Shown in pieces: positions 51,154 through 58,417 of a DNA stretch of 64,000 nt. The stretch comes from Hymenobacter canadensis. Lineage in GTDB: Bacteria > Bacteroidota > Bacteroidia > Cytophagales > Hymenobacteraceae. Every line of letters starts with the position of its first letter. Position 1 is the stretch's first letter. The position numbers and the translations under genes were made by a program. The DNA lies in NCBI RefSeq assembly GCF_027359925.1, contig NZ_CP114767.1, positions 1,984,001 through 2,048,000 on the forward strand, read 5' to 3'. The notes beneath the pieces are model-generated. The model was not told where the DNA came from. It saw only the letters and a program-made list of their open reading frames with translations, and made no database searches.

Positions 51154-51819
51154 ATGACGGAATCGAATGTATTTGTTATCGGAGATGTGCACGGCTGCCG
51201 GGCTACGTTCGAGGAGCTGCTGGGCCACTGGCAGCCAGCCACCGAGCGGCTGGTGCAGGTTGGCGACCTAGTAGACCGGGGCCGGTTTAGCCCGGAGTGC
51301 GTGGCGCTGGCTATTTCGCTGGAAGTGCGCCACCCGGGCCAGACGGTGTTCCTGAAAGGCAACCACGAGGCCGGGATGCTGCAGCACTTCGGGCCGCACG
51401 GGCCGCACGCGCCCTGGCTGGAGTGGGGCGGCCGCAGCACCGTGGCCCAGTATCGGGCGCGCCCGGCGCTGCTGGCGCCCCATTTGGCGTGGCTGAGCCA
51501 GCGCCCTCTGTACTGGCAAAACGACCACCTGCTGATCAGCCACGCCGGCTTTGCCGATACGCCTGATCCGCTCGATGAAGCCAACTTCGATGGGGTGCTC
51601 TGGCGGCGGGGGCCGCTGCGCCCCGTGGGCCGGCGCCAGGTAATCGGGCACACGCCCACCACCGGCCAGCCCACCTTCGACCCCATCACCAACGTGCTCA
51701 ACGTAGATACCGGGGCCGTTTTCGGGCAGTGCCTGACGGGTGTGCGCCTCACAGCCAAGGGCGAGCTGCTGGCCGAAATAGCCGTACCGACCCACCCTTC
51801 CGACCTGCCCACTCCCTAG
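51154..51819 (+). CDS. Serine/threonine-type metallophosphoesterase (PrpE/ApaH-like)
   Basis: The 221-residue protein has the PPP-family motifs VIGDVHGCRATFEELL, LVQVGDLVDRGRFSPE, FLKGNHEAGM and IGHTPTTG. It belongs with bacterial serine/threonine protein phosphatases and diadenosine tetraphosphatases, which it cannot be told apart from by eye. The start at 51154 opens directly into the first motif. Confidence 0.92.
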   Translation: MTESNVFVIGDVHGCRATFEELLGHWQPATERLVQVGDLVDRGRFSPECVALAISLEVRHPGQTVFLKGNHEAGMLQHFGPHGPHAPWLEWGGRSTVAQYRARPALLAPHLAWLSQRPLYWQNDHLLISHAGFADTPDPLDEANFDGVLWRRGPLRPVGRRQVIGHTPTTGQPTFDPITNVLNVDTGAVFGQCLTGVRLTAKGELLAEIAVPTHPSDLPTP

Positions 51820-51852
51820 CCGACGCAGCTACCTTCTTCTCCCTTTCTGCCC

Positions 51853-52485
51853 ATGTCTACCCCCGCTTCTACCCCTGACGCCGCCGTGCAACACCTGTTG
51901 CAGGCCGACCCCGTGCTGGCCGGCCTCATCCGGCAGGGCCGCCCGATTGCGCCGTCGCCGCACGAAGACCTGTACCTGGCGCTGCTGCGGGCCATCGTGA
52001 GCCAGCAGATTTCCACGAAGGCGGCGGCGGCCATCTGGCGCAAGGTACAGGCCCTGTTTCCGCCCGATGGCTACCCCGAGCCGCTGGCCATAGCAGAAAT
52101 GACCGAGGAAGATTTGCGCACGGCCGGCATCTCGCGCCAGAAAGCGGGCTACCTGAAAGCCATTGCCGACTTCGCCCTGCGCGACCAGCTCGACCACGCC
52201 CACCTCAGCCAGCTATCCGATGACGACTTCACCCGCCACCTCACCCAGATCAAAGGCGTCGGCCGCTGGACAGCCCAGATGCTGCAGATGTTTGCTTTGG
52301 ACCAGCCCGACGTGTTTGCCGAAGGCGACCTTGGCGTGCAGAACGCCATGCGCCGTCACTACGGGCTGGAAGAAACCGGCCGGGCCCTGCTCAAGCGCAT
52401 GACAGAAATAGCCGAGCCCTGGCGACCCTACCGCAGCCTGGCCTGCAAATACCTCTGGCAGTCACTGGACAACCCGCCTGCGTAA
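51853..52485 (+). CDS. alkA: DNA-3-methyladenine glycosylase II (AlkA-like)
   Basis: The 210-residue protein is a helix-hairpin-helix glycosylase: IVSQQISTKAAAAIWRK, the HhH motif IKGVGRWTAQMLQMF and the catalytic aspartate in EGDLGVQNAM. It removes alkylated bases in repair. It lacks the N-terminal TATA-like domain of E. coli AlkA, as many bacterial forms do. The stop codon lies within a long palindrome. Confidence 0.93.
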   Translation: MSTPASTPDAAVQHLLQADPVLAGLIRQGRPIAPSPHEDLYLALLRAIVSQQISTKAAAAIWRKVQALFPPDGYPEPLAIAEMTEEDLRTAGISRQKAGYLKAIADFALRDQLDHAHLSQLSDDDFTRHLTQIKGVGRWTAQMLQMFALDQPDVFAEGDLGVQNAMRRHYGLEETGRALLKRMTEIAEPWRPYRSLACKYLWQSLDNPPA

Positions 52486-52598
52486 CGCGAAGCTCCCGCT
52501 TCTGCAAACGAGCGAAGCGAGTATCCGGCACCGCGCCACTTGCGCCAACGCCAGCTACTCGCTTCGCTCGTACGCGGAAGCGGGAGCTTCCGCGTTAC
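52482..52598. repeat. Stop-to-stop palindrome between converging genes
   Basis: An imperfect arm of about 42 nt (52482-52523) faces its reverse complement (52556-52598). The AlkA stop (52483-52485) and the stop of the facing gene (52595-52597) lie at matching places in the two arms. Confidence 0.85.
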
Positions 52599-52789
52599 AG
52601 GTCTTCGCGGCGGCGGGCCTCGCGCAGGCTAGCCGCTATAGCTATAAATATGCCCAGCAGTGGCAGGCAGAAGCCAATCAATAGCCAACGCTTGAGCGGC
52701 CGGCCGTACATGTGGGCAATGTAAGCCGTTACCAGCGCCGAAAACGACGCCACCAGAAACAGCCCAATGACCAGTGCAAGTTCATCCAT
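52595..52789 (-). CDS. Small two-span membrane protein
   Basis: The 64-residue protein has two membrane helices (LALVIGLFLVASFSALVTAYI and WLLIGFCLPLLGIFIAIA in part) joined by HMYGRPLKR, and a charged tail (REARRREDL). The form is like small PLDc_N or DUF-type membrane proteins, but the family is not clear. TACCTTTA stands on the minus strand just before the start, so the mRNA may be near-leaderless. Confidence 0.75.
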   Translation of the reverse strand: MDELALVIGLFLVASFSALVTAYIAHMYGRPLKRWLLIGFCLPLLGIFIAIAASLREARRREDL

Positions 52790-52803
52790 GCCGTAAAGGT
52801 AGC

Positions 52804-53730
52804 TTAGCGCACTTTCCCGCGCTTCACCATGTAGGCGTAGAGCACCTTGTCGAACGGCTCGCGGATGTCCACCGGCACAAAGTCAATCTTGTACTGCCCG
52901 CAGCGCAGGGCCAACTCGTGCTCGTAGGCCCGCATGGCCGCGCGGTACTGCTCGCGCACCTGAGCTGGCTGCAGCTTCAGCGTTTCGCCAGTTTCGATGT
53001 CCTCGAACAGGTAGGGCCGGTCCTGGAAGTCGAAGTTGGCCTCGGTGGCGCGGTCCATCACGTGGAACAGCAGCACCTCGTGGTGCTGGTGGCGCAGGTG
53101 CTGCAGGGCGGCCAGCGTGGCGGTCTGCTCCTCGGGTGCCCGGCCCAGCATGTCGGAGAACAACACCACCAACGAGCGTTTCGGGATTTGCTGGGCGATG
53201 GTATGAATGACGCCGGCCACATCGGTGGTGGCGGTGGCACTGGCCGCCGCCGGTGGCCGCTCCAGCTGCTGCTGCAGGGCCAGCAGCAGCGTGTGGCGGT
53301 GGGTGCTGGTGGAGCGCACCGGCGTCTGCAGCTCCACTTTGTCGCTGAACGTGACCAGCCCCACGGCGTCGCGCTGCTTCTGCAGCAGCGTGGTGAGGGC
53401 CGCCGCGCACAGCACCGCAAACCGCAGCTTGTCGTGGCCGGGCGCCGGATAATACATGCTGGCACTCACGTCGAGCAGCAGGTGGCAGCGCAGGTTGGTT
53501 TCCTCTTCGTAGCGCTTCACAAACAGCTTGTCGGTGCGGGCGAAGATCTTCCAGTCGAGATGGCGGGTGCTTTCGCCAGGGTTATAGAGGCGGTGCTCGG
53601 AAAACTCCACCGAAAAGCCGTGGTACGGCGATTGGTGCAGGCCCGTAATGAAGCCTTCGACCAGCTGACGGGCCAGAAATTCCAGGTTTTCAAACGAGCG
53701 GACTGCCGCGAGGTCAAGGGGTTGGGCCAT
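52804..53730 (-). CDS. DUF58 protein, second in the window
   Basis: The 308-residue protein has the DUF58 signature VEFSEHRLYNPGESTRHLDW and a VWA-like part with LLLDVSASMYYP. It is only partly alike to the DUF58 protein at 33608 and stands alone, without MoxR or VWA genes nearby. DUF58 proteins act with MoxR ATPases in cofactor insertion or assembly. The start at 53730 is preferred. Confidence 0.92.
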   Translation of the reverse strand: MAQPLDLAAVRSFENLEFLARQLVEGFITGLHQSPYHGFSVEFSEHRLYNPGESTRHLDWKIFARTDKLFVKRYEEETNLRCHLLLDVSASMYYPAPGHDKLRFAVLCAAALTTLLQKQRDAVGLVTFSDKVELQTPVRSTSTHRHTLLLALQQQLERPPAAASATATTDVAGVIHTIAQQIPKRSLVVLFSDMLGRAPEEQTATLAALQHLRHQHHEVLLFHVMDRATEANFDFQDRPYLFEDIETGETLKLQPAQVREQYRAAMRAYEHELALRCGQYKIDFVPVDIREPFDKVLYAYMVKRGKVR

Positions 53731-54038
53731 GCAAATACGGAGGAGGCAATGCCTGCCGGAACGCAACGGATCCGGCTTGCTTTCCCAAAGAAACAAATTA
53801 CCGGACAAGGTGGCCCGGCCATAGTATTAATCTAATATAATCCTGCTTTTGATTTGTACCCGTCAAAAGCAGGCTACCACCTCAATCAGGGCCGGCCAGC
53901 ACAAAAATCCGCATTCTGGTAGACAGTCAAGGGTTTAGCAAAATATGGCTGCCTGGAAATTTTTATATCCGACGCAGTAGTTGTACTTTGGCCTGAAATT
54001 CAACCATCTTGGAATAACAAAAATTTACAGAAGGCACC
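53731..54038. other. AT-rich gap between diverging genes
   Basis: This 308-nt stretch between the diverging DUF58 and PUR-like genes holds no gene. TTGTACTTTG near 53980 is a weak promoter match for the PUR-like gene. Nothing else is seen. Confidence 0.55.
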
Positions 54039-54380
54039 GTGGAAGAACGTCACGACCAAGAAGAGATTTACTCCCAGCGCATCAAAGCAGGCAAGCGCAC
54101 GTACTTTTTCGACGTGAAAGCCACGCGTGGACAGGACTATTACCTGACCATCACGGAAAGCAAGCGCAAGCTCCGCGACGATGACACCTTCTCCTACGAG
54201 AAGCACAAGATCTTCCTTTATAAGGAGGACTTTCTGAAGTTCGTGGATGCCCTGCAGGACGCCGTGGAATACGTGCGCGAAGAGCTGCTGACCGCCGAAG
54301 AAGTGGCCGAGCTTGACCGCCCCCGCCCCGCCTATGAAGACCGCGAATTCAACCCTAACCGCGCCGACGACAACTTCTAA
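54039..54380 (+). CDS. PUR-alpha-like DNA/RNA-binding protein (DUF3276)
   Basis: The 113-residue protein starts at a GTG and carries one PUR repeat: YSQRIKAGKRTYFFDVKATR, DYYLTITESKRK and HKIFLYKEDFLKFVDALQDA. Bacteroidota and spirochaete PUR proteins form dimers that bind single-stranded DNA and RNA. An acidic tail follows. The start codon choice rests on the family's usual length. Confidence 0.92.
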   Translation: MEERHDQEEIYSQRIKAGKRTYFFDVKATRGQDYYLTITESKRKLRDDDTFSYEKHKIFLYKEDFLKFVDALQDAVEYVREELLTAEEVAELDRPRPAYEDREFNPNRADDNF

Positions 54381-54431
54381 GCCGCCAGCCTACCGAAACA
54401 CAGCATACTCTCTCCCCTTTCCCTGACCCGA

Positions 54432-54485
54432 TTTAATGCACAACGGCGTGCCCGGCTTTGGCCAGGCACGCCGTTGTGCATTAAA
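54432..54485. terminator. Bidirectional terminator palindrome
   Basis: Positions 54432-54452 and 54465-54485 are exact 21-nt reverse complements starting TTTAATGCAC and ending TTAAA. It serves the PUR-like gene and, on the other strand, the small frame at 54491-54589. Confidence 0.85.
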
Positions 54486-54490
54486 TAAAA

Positions 54491-54589
54491 TCAGAGCGAA
54501 TAATACTGGCTGACCAGGAGCAGCACGCCTGCGGCCAGGTAGAAACCCAGGCGCTGCAGCTTATGAGCGGGTTTGTGGTGTTCACACAT
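54491..54589 (-). CDS. Possible 32-residue membrane peptide
   Basis: ATG at 54589 opens MCEHHKPAHKLQRLGFYLAA followed by GVLLLVSQYYSL and a TGA stop. The peptide has a basic, histidine-rich start and one membrane helix. It is followed 5 nt later by the terminator palindrome. No database match is known to me; the hydrophobic pattern and terminator are the only support. Confidence 0.45.
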   Translation of the reverse strand: MCEHHKPAHKLQRLGFYLAAGVLLLVSQYYSL

Positions 54590-54685
54590 GACCGCCTAAC
54601 AGCGGCCGGGCCGGGTTGGGTTCAGTGGCGGGCCCACTACTTGCCGCAGACGCCGCACAGCCGTGCTTTCCCCGAAAAAGCCCCG

Positions 54686-54693
54686 TACCTTTG
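54686..54693 (+). promoter_or_regulatory. Promoter -7 element of ychF
   Basis: TACCTTTG matches the consensus, 64 nt before the ATG. No clear -33 TTG is seen. Confidence 0.5.
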
Positions 54694-54756
54694 CGCCACG
54701 AATCCGGCCATATGACCGGATTTTCTTACTCACTCAGTCACTCAATCACCTCTTAT

Positions 54757-55854
54757 ATGGGTCTCCGCTGCGGTATCGTCGGCCTGCCGAACGTCGGCAA
54801 ATCCACGCTTTTCAACGCCCTTTCCAACGCCAAGGCCGAATCGGCCAACTATCCGTTCTGCACCATCGAGCCGAACGTGGGCGTGATTACCGTGCCCGAT
54901 GAGCGGCTGCAGATTCTGGAAAAGCTGGTGAATCCCAAGCGCGTGCTGCCTACCATCATTGAGTTCGTGGACATTGCCGGCCTCGTGAAAGGTGCCAGCA
55001 AGGGAGAAGGACTGGGCAACAAGTTCCTGGCCAACATCCGCGAGGTAGACGCCATCATCCACGTTATCCGCTGCTTCGACGACCCCAACATCGTGCACGT
55101 AGCCGGCGGCGTTGACCCCGTGTTCGACAAGGACGTTATCGACACCGAGCTGCAGATCAAAGACCTGGAAAGCATCGATAAGAAGCTGGCCAAGTCGGAG
55201 CGCTCGGCCAAGAACGGCGACGCCGTGGCCAAGAAGGAAGTGGCCGCGCTGCAGCGCTTCAAGGATGCTTTGGAAGCCGGCCAGAACGCCCGCGCCCTCA
55301 CGGTTTCGGCCGATGAGCTGGAGGCCGTGGCCGATCTGCAGCTGCTCACCATCAAGCCCGTGATTTACGTGGCCAACGTGGACGAGGCCAGCGCCATCAG
55401 CGGCAACGCCCACACGGCCGCTTTGCAGGCCCACGTAACGCAGGAAGGCGCCGAGGTAGTGCTGGTATCGGCCGCCATCGAGTCGCAGATTGCCGAGATG
55501 GAAGATCCCGAGGAAAAGGAGATGTTTCTGGGCGAGTACGGCCTCACCGAGTCGGGCTTGAACCGCCTGATCCGCGCTTCCTACACCTTGCTCAACCTGA
55601 TTACCTACTTTACAGCCGGCGTGCAGGAAGTACGCGCCTGGACCGTGCATCGCGGCGACAAAGCCCCCGCAGCAGCTGGCGTCATCCACTCCGACTTCGA
55701 GAAGGGCTTCATCCGGGCCGAGGTCATCAAGCTGGCTGACTACCAGGAGTACAAAACCGAGGTAAAGATCAAGGAAGCCGGCAAAATGGCCGTGGAAGGC
55801 AAGGAGTACGTGGTGCAGGACGGCGACATCATGCACTTCCGCTTTAACGTATAG
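54757..55854 (+). CDS. ychF: Redox-regulated ATPase/GTPase YchF (OLA1)
   Basis: The 365-residue protein has the Obg-family G1 motif GLPNVGKSTLFNAL, FVDIAGLVKGASKGEGLGN (G3), VANVDE (in place of NKxD, the ATP-favouring change of YchF), and a C-terminal TGS-like domain (FTAGVQEVRAWTVHRG, VVQDGDIMHFRFNV). It binds ribosomes and is involved in stress responses. The ATG at 54757 begins the canonical MGLRCGIVG. Confidence 0.97.
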   Translation: MGLRCGIVGLPNVGKSTLFNALSNAKAESANYPFCTIEPNVGVITVPDERLQILEKLVNPKRVLPTIIEFVDIAGLVKGASKGEGLGNKFLANIREVDAIIHVIRCFDDPNIVHVAGGVDPVFDKDVIDTELQIKDLESIDKKLAKSERSAKNGDAVAKKEVAALQRFKDALEAGQNARALTVSADELEAVADLQLLTIKPVIYVANVDEASAISGNAHTAALQAHVTQEGAEVVLVSAAIESQIAEMEDPEEKEMFLGEYGLTESGLNRLIRASYTLLNLITYFTAGVQEVRAWTVHRGDKAPAAAGVIHSDFEKGFIRAEVIKLADYQEYKTEVKIKEAGKMAVEGKEYVVQDGDIMHFRFNV

Positions 55855-55873
55855 TTGAATACACCTGCCCGAC

Positions 55874-55982
55874 CGTCATGCTTGATCTGGCGTCCGCTTG
55901 TCGAAGCATCTCTACCGCTTCGTTGTAGTGTCGATTAGTTAGCACTACGGTAGAGATGCTTCGACAAGCTCAGCATGACGTT
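55874..55982. repeat. TCATGCTGAGCTTG palindrome with a broken left arm
   Basis: The right arm (ending near 55982) has the family sequence GAGATGCTTCGACAAGCTCAG. The left arm carries an extra segment of about 14 nt (TTGATCTGGCGTCC) between TCATGC and GCTTGTCGAAGCATC. It lies between ychF and the PhnA-domain gene. Confidence 0.85.
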
Positions 55983-56012
55983 CTATTTTTCACACCAATA
56001 GCCGCCCTTCCC

Positions 56013-56222
56013 ATGGACGTAAAAGACAGCAACGGCAACCTGCTCGCGGAAGGCGATTCGGTGACGCTCATCAAGGACCTGAAAGTGAAAGGCTCCTCGC
56101 TCACGCTCAAGCGCGGCACGGTGGTCAAGAACATCCGCCTCACCAACAGCGCCGCCGAAGTTGAAGGCCGCGCCGGTGGCAGCACGATGGTGCTCAAAAC
56201 CGAATTCCTGAAGAAGGCCTAA
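56013..56222 (+). CDS. PhnA-domain protein without the zinc ribbon
   Basis: The 69-residue protein is the C-terminal domain of YjdM/Phn[40 protein letters not shown] and ending [11 protein letters not shown]. The zinc-ribbon half of full-length YjdM is absent. Despite the name, the family has no shown role in phosphonate use. Stand-alone forms occur in other Bacteroidota. It has a strong terminator after it. Confidence 0.88.
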   Translation: MDVKDSNGNLLAEGDSVTLIKDLKVKGSSLTLKRGTVVKNIRLTNSAAEVEGRAGGSTMVLKTEFLKKA

Positions 56223-56255
56223 CGCCGTTTCTTCAGCGGCAACCAGTAACTTAAG

Positions 56256-56288
56256 CGCCCCAGCCGAACGATTCGGCTGGGGCGTTTT
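56256..56288 (+). terminator. Terminator after the PhnA-domain gene
   Basis: CGCCCCAGCCGAA (56256-56268) pairs perfectly with 56272-56284 around CGA, followed by TTTT. Confidence 0.9.
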
Positions 56289-56293
56289 GCATT

Positions 56294-56770
56294 ATGATGG
56301 CAACGAAACACGTGCTTGGGTTTTTACTTGGCTGCCTCTCTGTATCAGCCTGCCAGCAGAAGCCTGCTTATCTGCATGAAACCGGGCTTTTAGTGATGGA
56401 TAAAGCCCGAAATGACAATAGTTTCGACTATTTTATTCCGTGCACTTTCAACGATACTCTCTCGTTCGGTCAAAATGTTCGTTCGATCGGTGAACACAAA
56501 GCCCGACATATCAGTACAGGTGCACTCGAATTTGCGTTGCTAAACGTTTCCTGGCCCAGTACGCCTGATTCATTTTATGTAAAGAGCAGTTGGGAACAAC
56601 GCTCCTACCTGTCTGCGGTGGAGTTAACGCTAAAACGCGTGGACGATTCATCGGAGAACACACTAAATGATATTGACCCAATAAAATTGGCTGGAAGCAT
56701 ATCTGTCAGCCAATTTTATTCTGGGCACTATCGGATAGTGCGAGCCAAAAAGATAATTCTAATTGAGTAA
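56294..56770 (+). CDS. AT-rich lipoprotein of unknown function
   Basis: The 158-residue protein has a lipobox (LSVSAC, C20) and a mature part with no family I know (FDYFIPCTFNDTLSFGQNV, SAVELTLKRVDD). Codon use is clearly richer in A and T than in neighbours. It begins 5 nt after the terminator of the preceding gene, so its own promoter would have to overlap that terminator. It is probably acquired. Confidence 0.7.
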   Translation: MMATKHVLGFLLGCLSVSACQQKPAYLHETGLLVMDKARNDNSFDYFIPCTFNDTLSFGQNVRSIGEHKARHISTGALEFALLNVSWPSTPDSFYVKSSWEQRSYLSAVELTLKRVDDSSENTLNDIDPIKLAGSISVSQFYSGHYRIVRAKKIILIE

Positions 56771-56817
56771 ACCAAAACCGGCCCCTAGAAATTGATTCTA
56801 GGGGCCGGTTCTGGTTT
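56769..56817. terminator. Bidirectional terminator between converging genes
   Basis: AAACCAAAACCGGCCCCTAG... (56769-56790) pairs with 56796-56817 with one mismatch around a 5-nt loop. It lies between the lipoprotein and protease genes. Confidence 0.85.
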
Positions 56818-56834
56818 CTGCGCTTCTATTGAAT

Positions 56835-58301
56835 CTACTTTCCCACCACTTTAAACAGCATTCCAGCCGTCATCTTATCAGTGGTTTTCATGCCGTTGAG
56901 GATGGCCATTTCCTCGTAGCGCTTGCTGGAAACGCCGTTGGCGGCGAGGGCAGAGGCTAGGGTCTGGCCGGCTTTGGCGGTTTTGATGCGGATGCGCTCG
57001 GGCTGGCGGTTGATTTTGCTGGCGTCGGTGAGGCGGCGGAAGCCCTGGGCCGTGCGCTGGAAGGTGCTGCCGTAGGTGCCGAGGGTGCCGGGGCCGCAGA
57101 GGCCTACCAGCGCGTAAATCGTCTGGCCGTCCTGGATGAGGTAGGTCAGGGAACTGGCCGTGACGCCCTGCTGGCCGGTCTGCTGGTCCTGCCCTACCTG
57201 GTCGCCCTGGATAATCATGGCCGGTAAGCCGTTGACGGTGGTTTTCTGGGCCTGGGCGTTCTGGAGCTTGAGCTGTTCGGCCAGGGCCTGGGTGGTTTCA
57301 TCGAGGCCTTTGTTGCCGGCGGGCAGCAGAATCTGCACGGCTTTGCCGTTGGGCTCGGCCATCTGAAACTGGCTCGGCGAGTTCTGCGACTTCCAGCCCT
57401 GCGGCACCGGGAACTGGAACTTCAGGTCGGGGTGGTAGAACACGCTGTTTTCTACGTAGCCTTCGCGCGGGTTGTCGCCGTAGGGCAGGCCCTCAATCAG
57501 GCGCAGGTACTGGTCGCGGTTGACGGCCAGTTGGCGGCCGGCCTGCTGCTCGGCCTGGGCGGCCAGCTTTTTCACGTTGGTATAACGGTCGGCGGAGTTG
57601 GGGTGCGACGACAGAAATGACGGCACGGTAGCCGCACCGCTGCTTTGCTCGGTACGCGAGAGGGTCAGGAAGAAATCGGCCATGGAAGCCGGGTCGTAGC
57701 CGATTTTGCTGGAGTACTTCACGCCCAGCTGGTCGGATTCGGTTTCATCGTCGCGGCCGTATTTCAGCAGCCCGATGCCCACCACCTGCGAGGCCGGCTG
57801 GGCCAGCGAAGCCACCCGCTTCGACAGGATGGAACCCAGAATCAAGGCGCCGTTGGCAATGGTGGAGCGGGTCTGCTGCTTCTGGCCGTGGCGGGCCGTG
57901 ATGTGCCCGATTTCGTGGCCAAGCACCCCACTGAACTGCGCTTCGTTGTTGAAATGCGCCAGAATGCCCCGCGTGAAATACACGTGGCCATCGGGCGTGG
58001 CAAAGGCGTTAATGATGGGCGAATCAACCACCGTAAAGCCTTTCACGTCGGCTGGGCGGTCGGAGATGCGGCCCATCTGCATGCCTTTCTGGTCGATGTA
58101 GCTCTGGAGCTTGGCATTATCGAGCAAACCGAACTGGGCAATTACCTGCGGATCGGGCTGCGCGCCCTGCACGGGCAGCGCTACGGCGGCCGTGGTAGCC
58201 GACGGCTGCGGGACCGGGGCGGAAGTCAGGAAACGTGCGCCGGCGGCCGGCAGCAAAGCCAGCGCCGCACCGGCGTACAGCAAGGAAGAGGGAGTAGGCA
58301 T
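56835..58301 (-). CDS. M48-family metalloprotease with a LysM-like tail
   Basis: The 488-residue protein has a hydrophobic N-terminus and an M48 peptidase domain with H129-E-x-x-H133 (GVLGHEIGHITARHG) and the third zinc ligand in DDETESDQLG. A middle domain follows (FHPDLKFQFPVPQGWK-like segment), and the final 50 residues (KAGQTLASALAANGVS, MAILNGM) resemble a LysM-type wall-binding module. It is a likely periplasmic quality-control protease of the BepA/Htpx-like group. The start at 58301 begins the signal sequence. Confidence 0.9.
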   Translation of the reverse strand: MPTPSSLLYAGAALALLPAAGARFLTSAPVPQPSATTAAVALPVQGAQPDPQVIAQFGLLDNAKLQSYIDQKGMQMGRISDRPADVKGFTVVDSPIINAFATPDGHVYFTRGILAHFNNEAQFSGVLGHEIGHITARHGQKQQTRSTIANGALILGSILSKRVASLAQPASQVVGIGLLKYGRDDETESDQLGVKYSSKIGYDPASMADFFLTLSRTEQSSGAATVPSFLSSHPNSADRYTNVKKLAAQAEQQAGRQLAVNRDQYLRLIEGLPYGDNPREGYVENSVFYHPDLKFQFPVPQGWKSQNSPSQFQMAEPNGKAVQILLPAGNKGLDETTQALAEQLKLQNAQAQKTTVNGLPAMIIQGDQVGQDQQTGQQGVTASSLTYLIQDGQTIYALVGLCGPGTLGTYGSTFQRTAQGFRRLTDASKINRQPERIRIKTAKAGQTLASALAANGVSSKRYEEMAILNGMKTTDKMTAGMLFKVVGK

Positions 58302-58417
58302 GAGCAAAGAGAGTGAGCGTGGGAAGGGGAGGTTACGCGCAAGATACGCCTGCAACGAAGCCCGATGGTGACAAGGTTACAGTTCCTGCTCCTCGGCCAG
58401 ACCAATTCCGTGCCGGA

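Larger units (their letters stand above)
54381..54756. other. Gap upstream of ychF with a terminator, a small frame and a promoter
   Basis: This 376-nt stretch has no large gene. It holds a 21-bp terminator palindrome (54432-54485), a possible 32-residue membrane peptide on the minus strand (54491-54589) and the ychF promoter (54686-54693). Confidence 0.7.
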
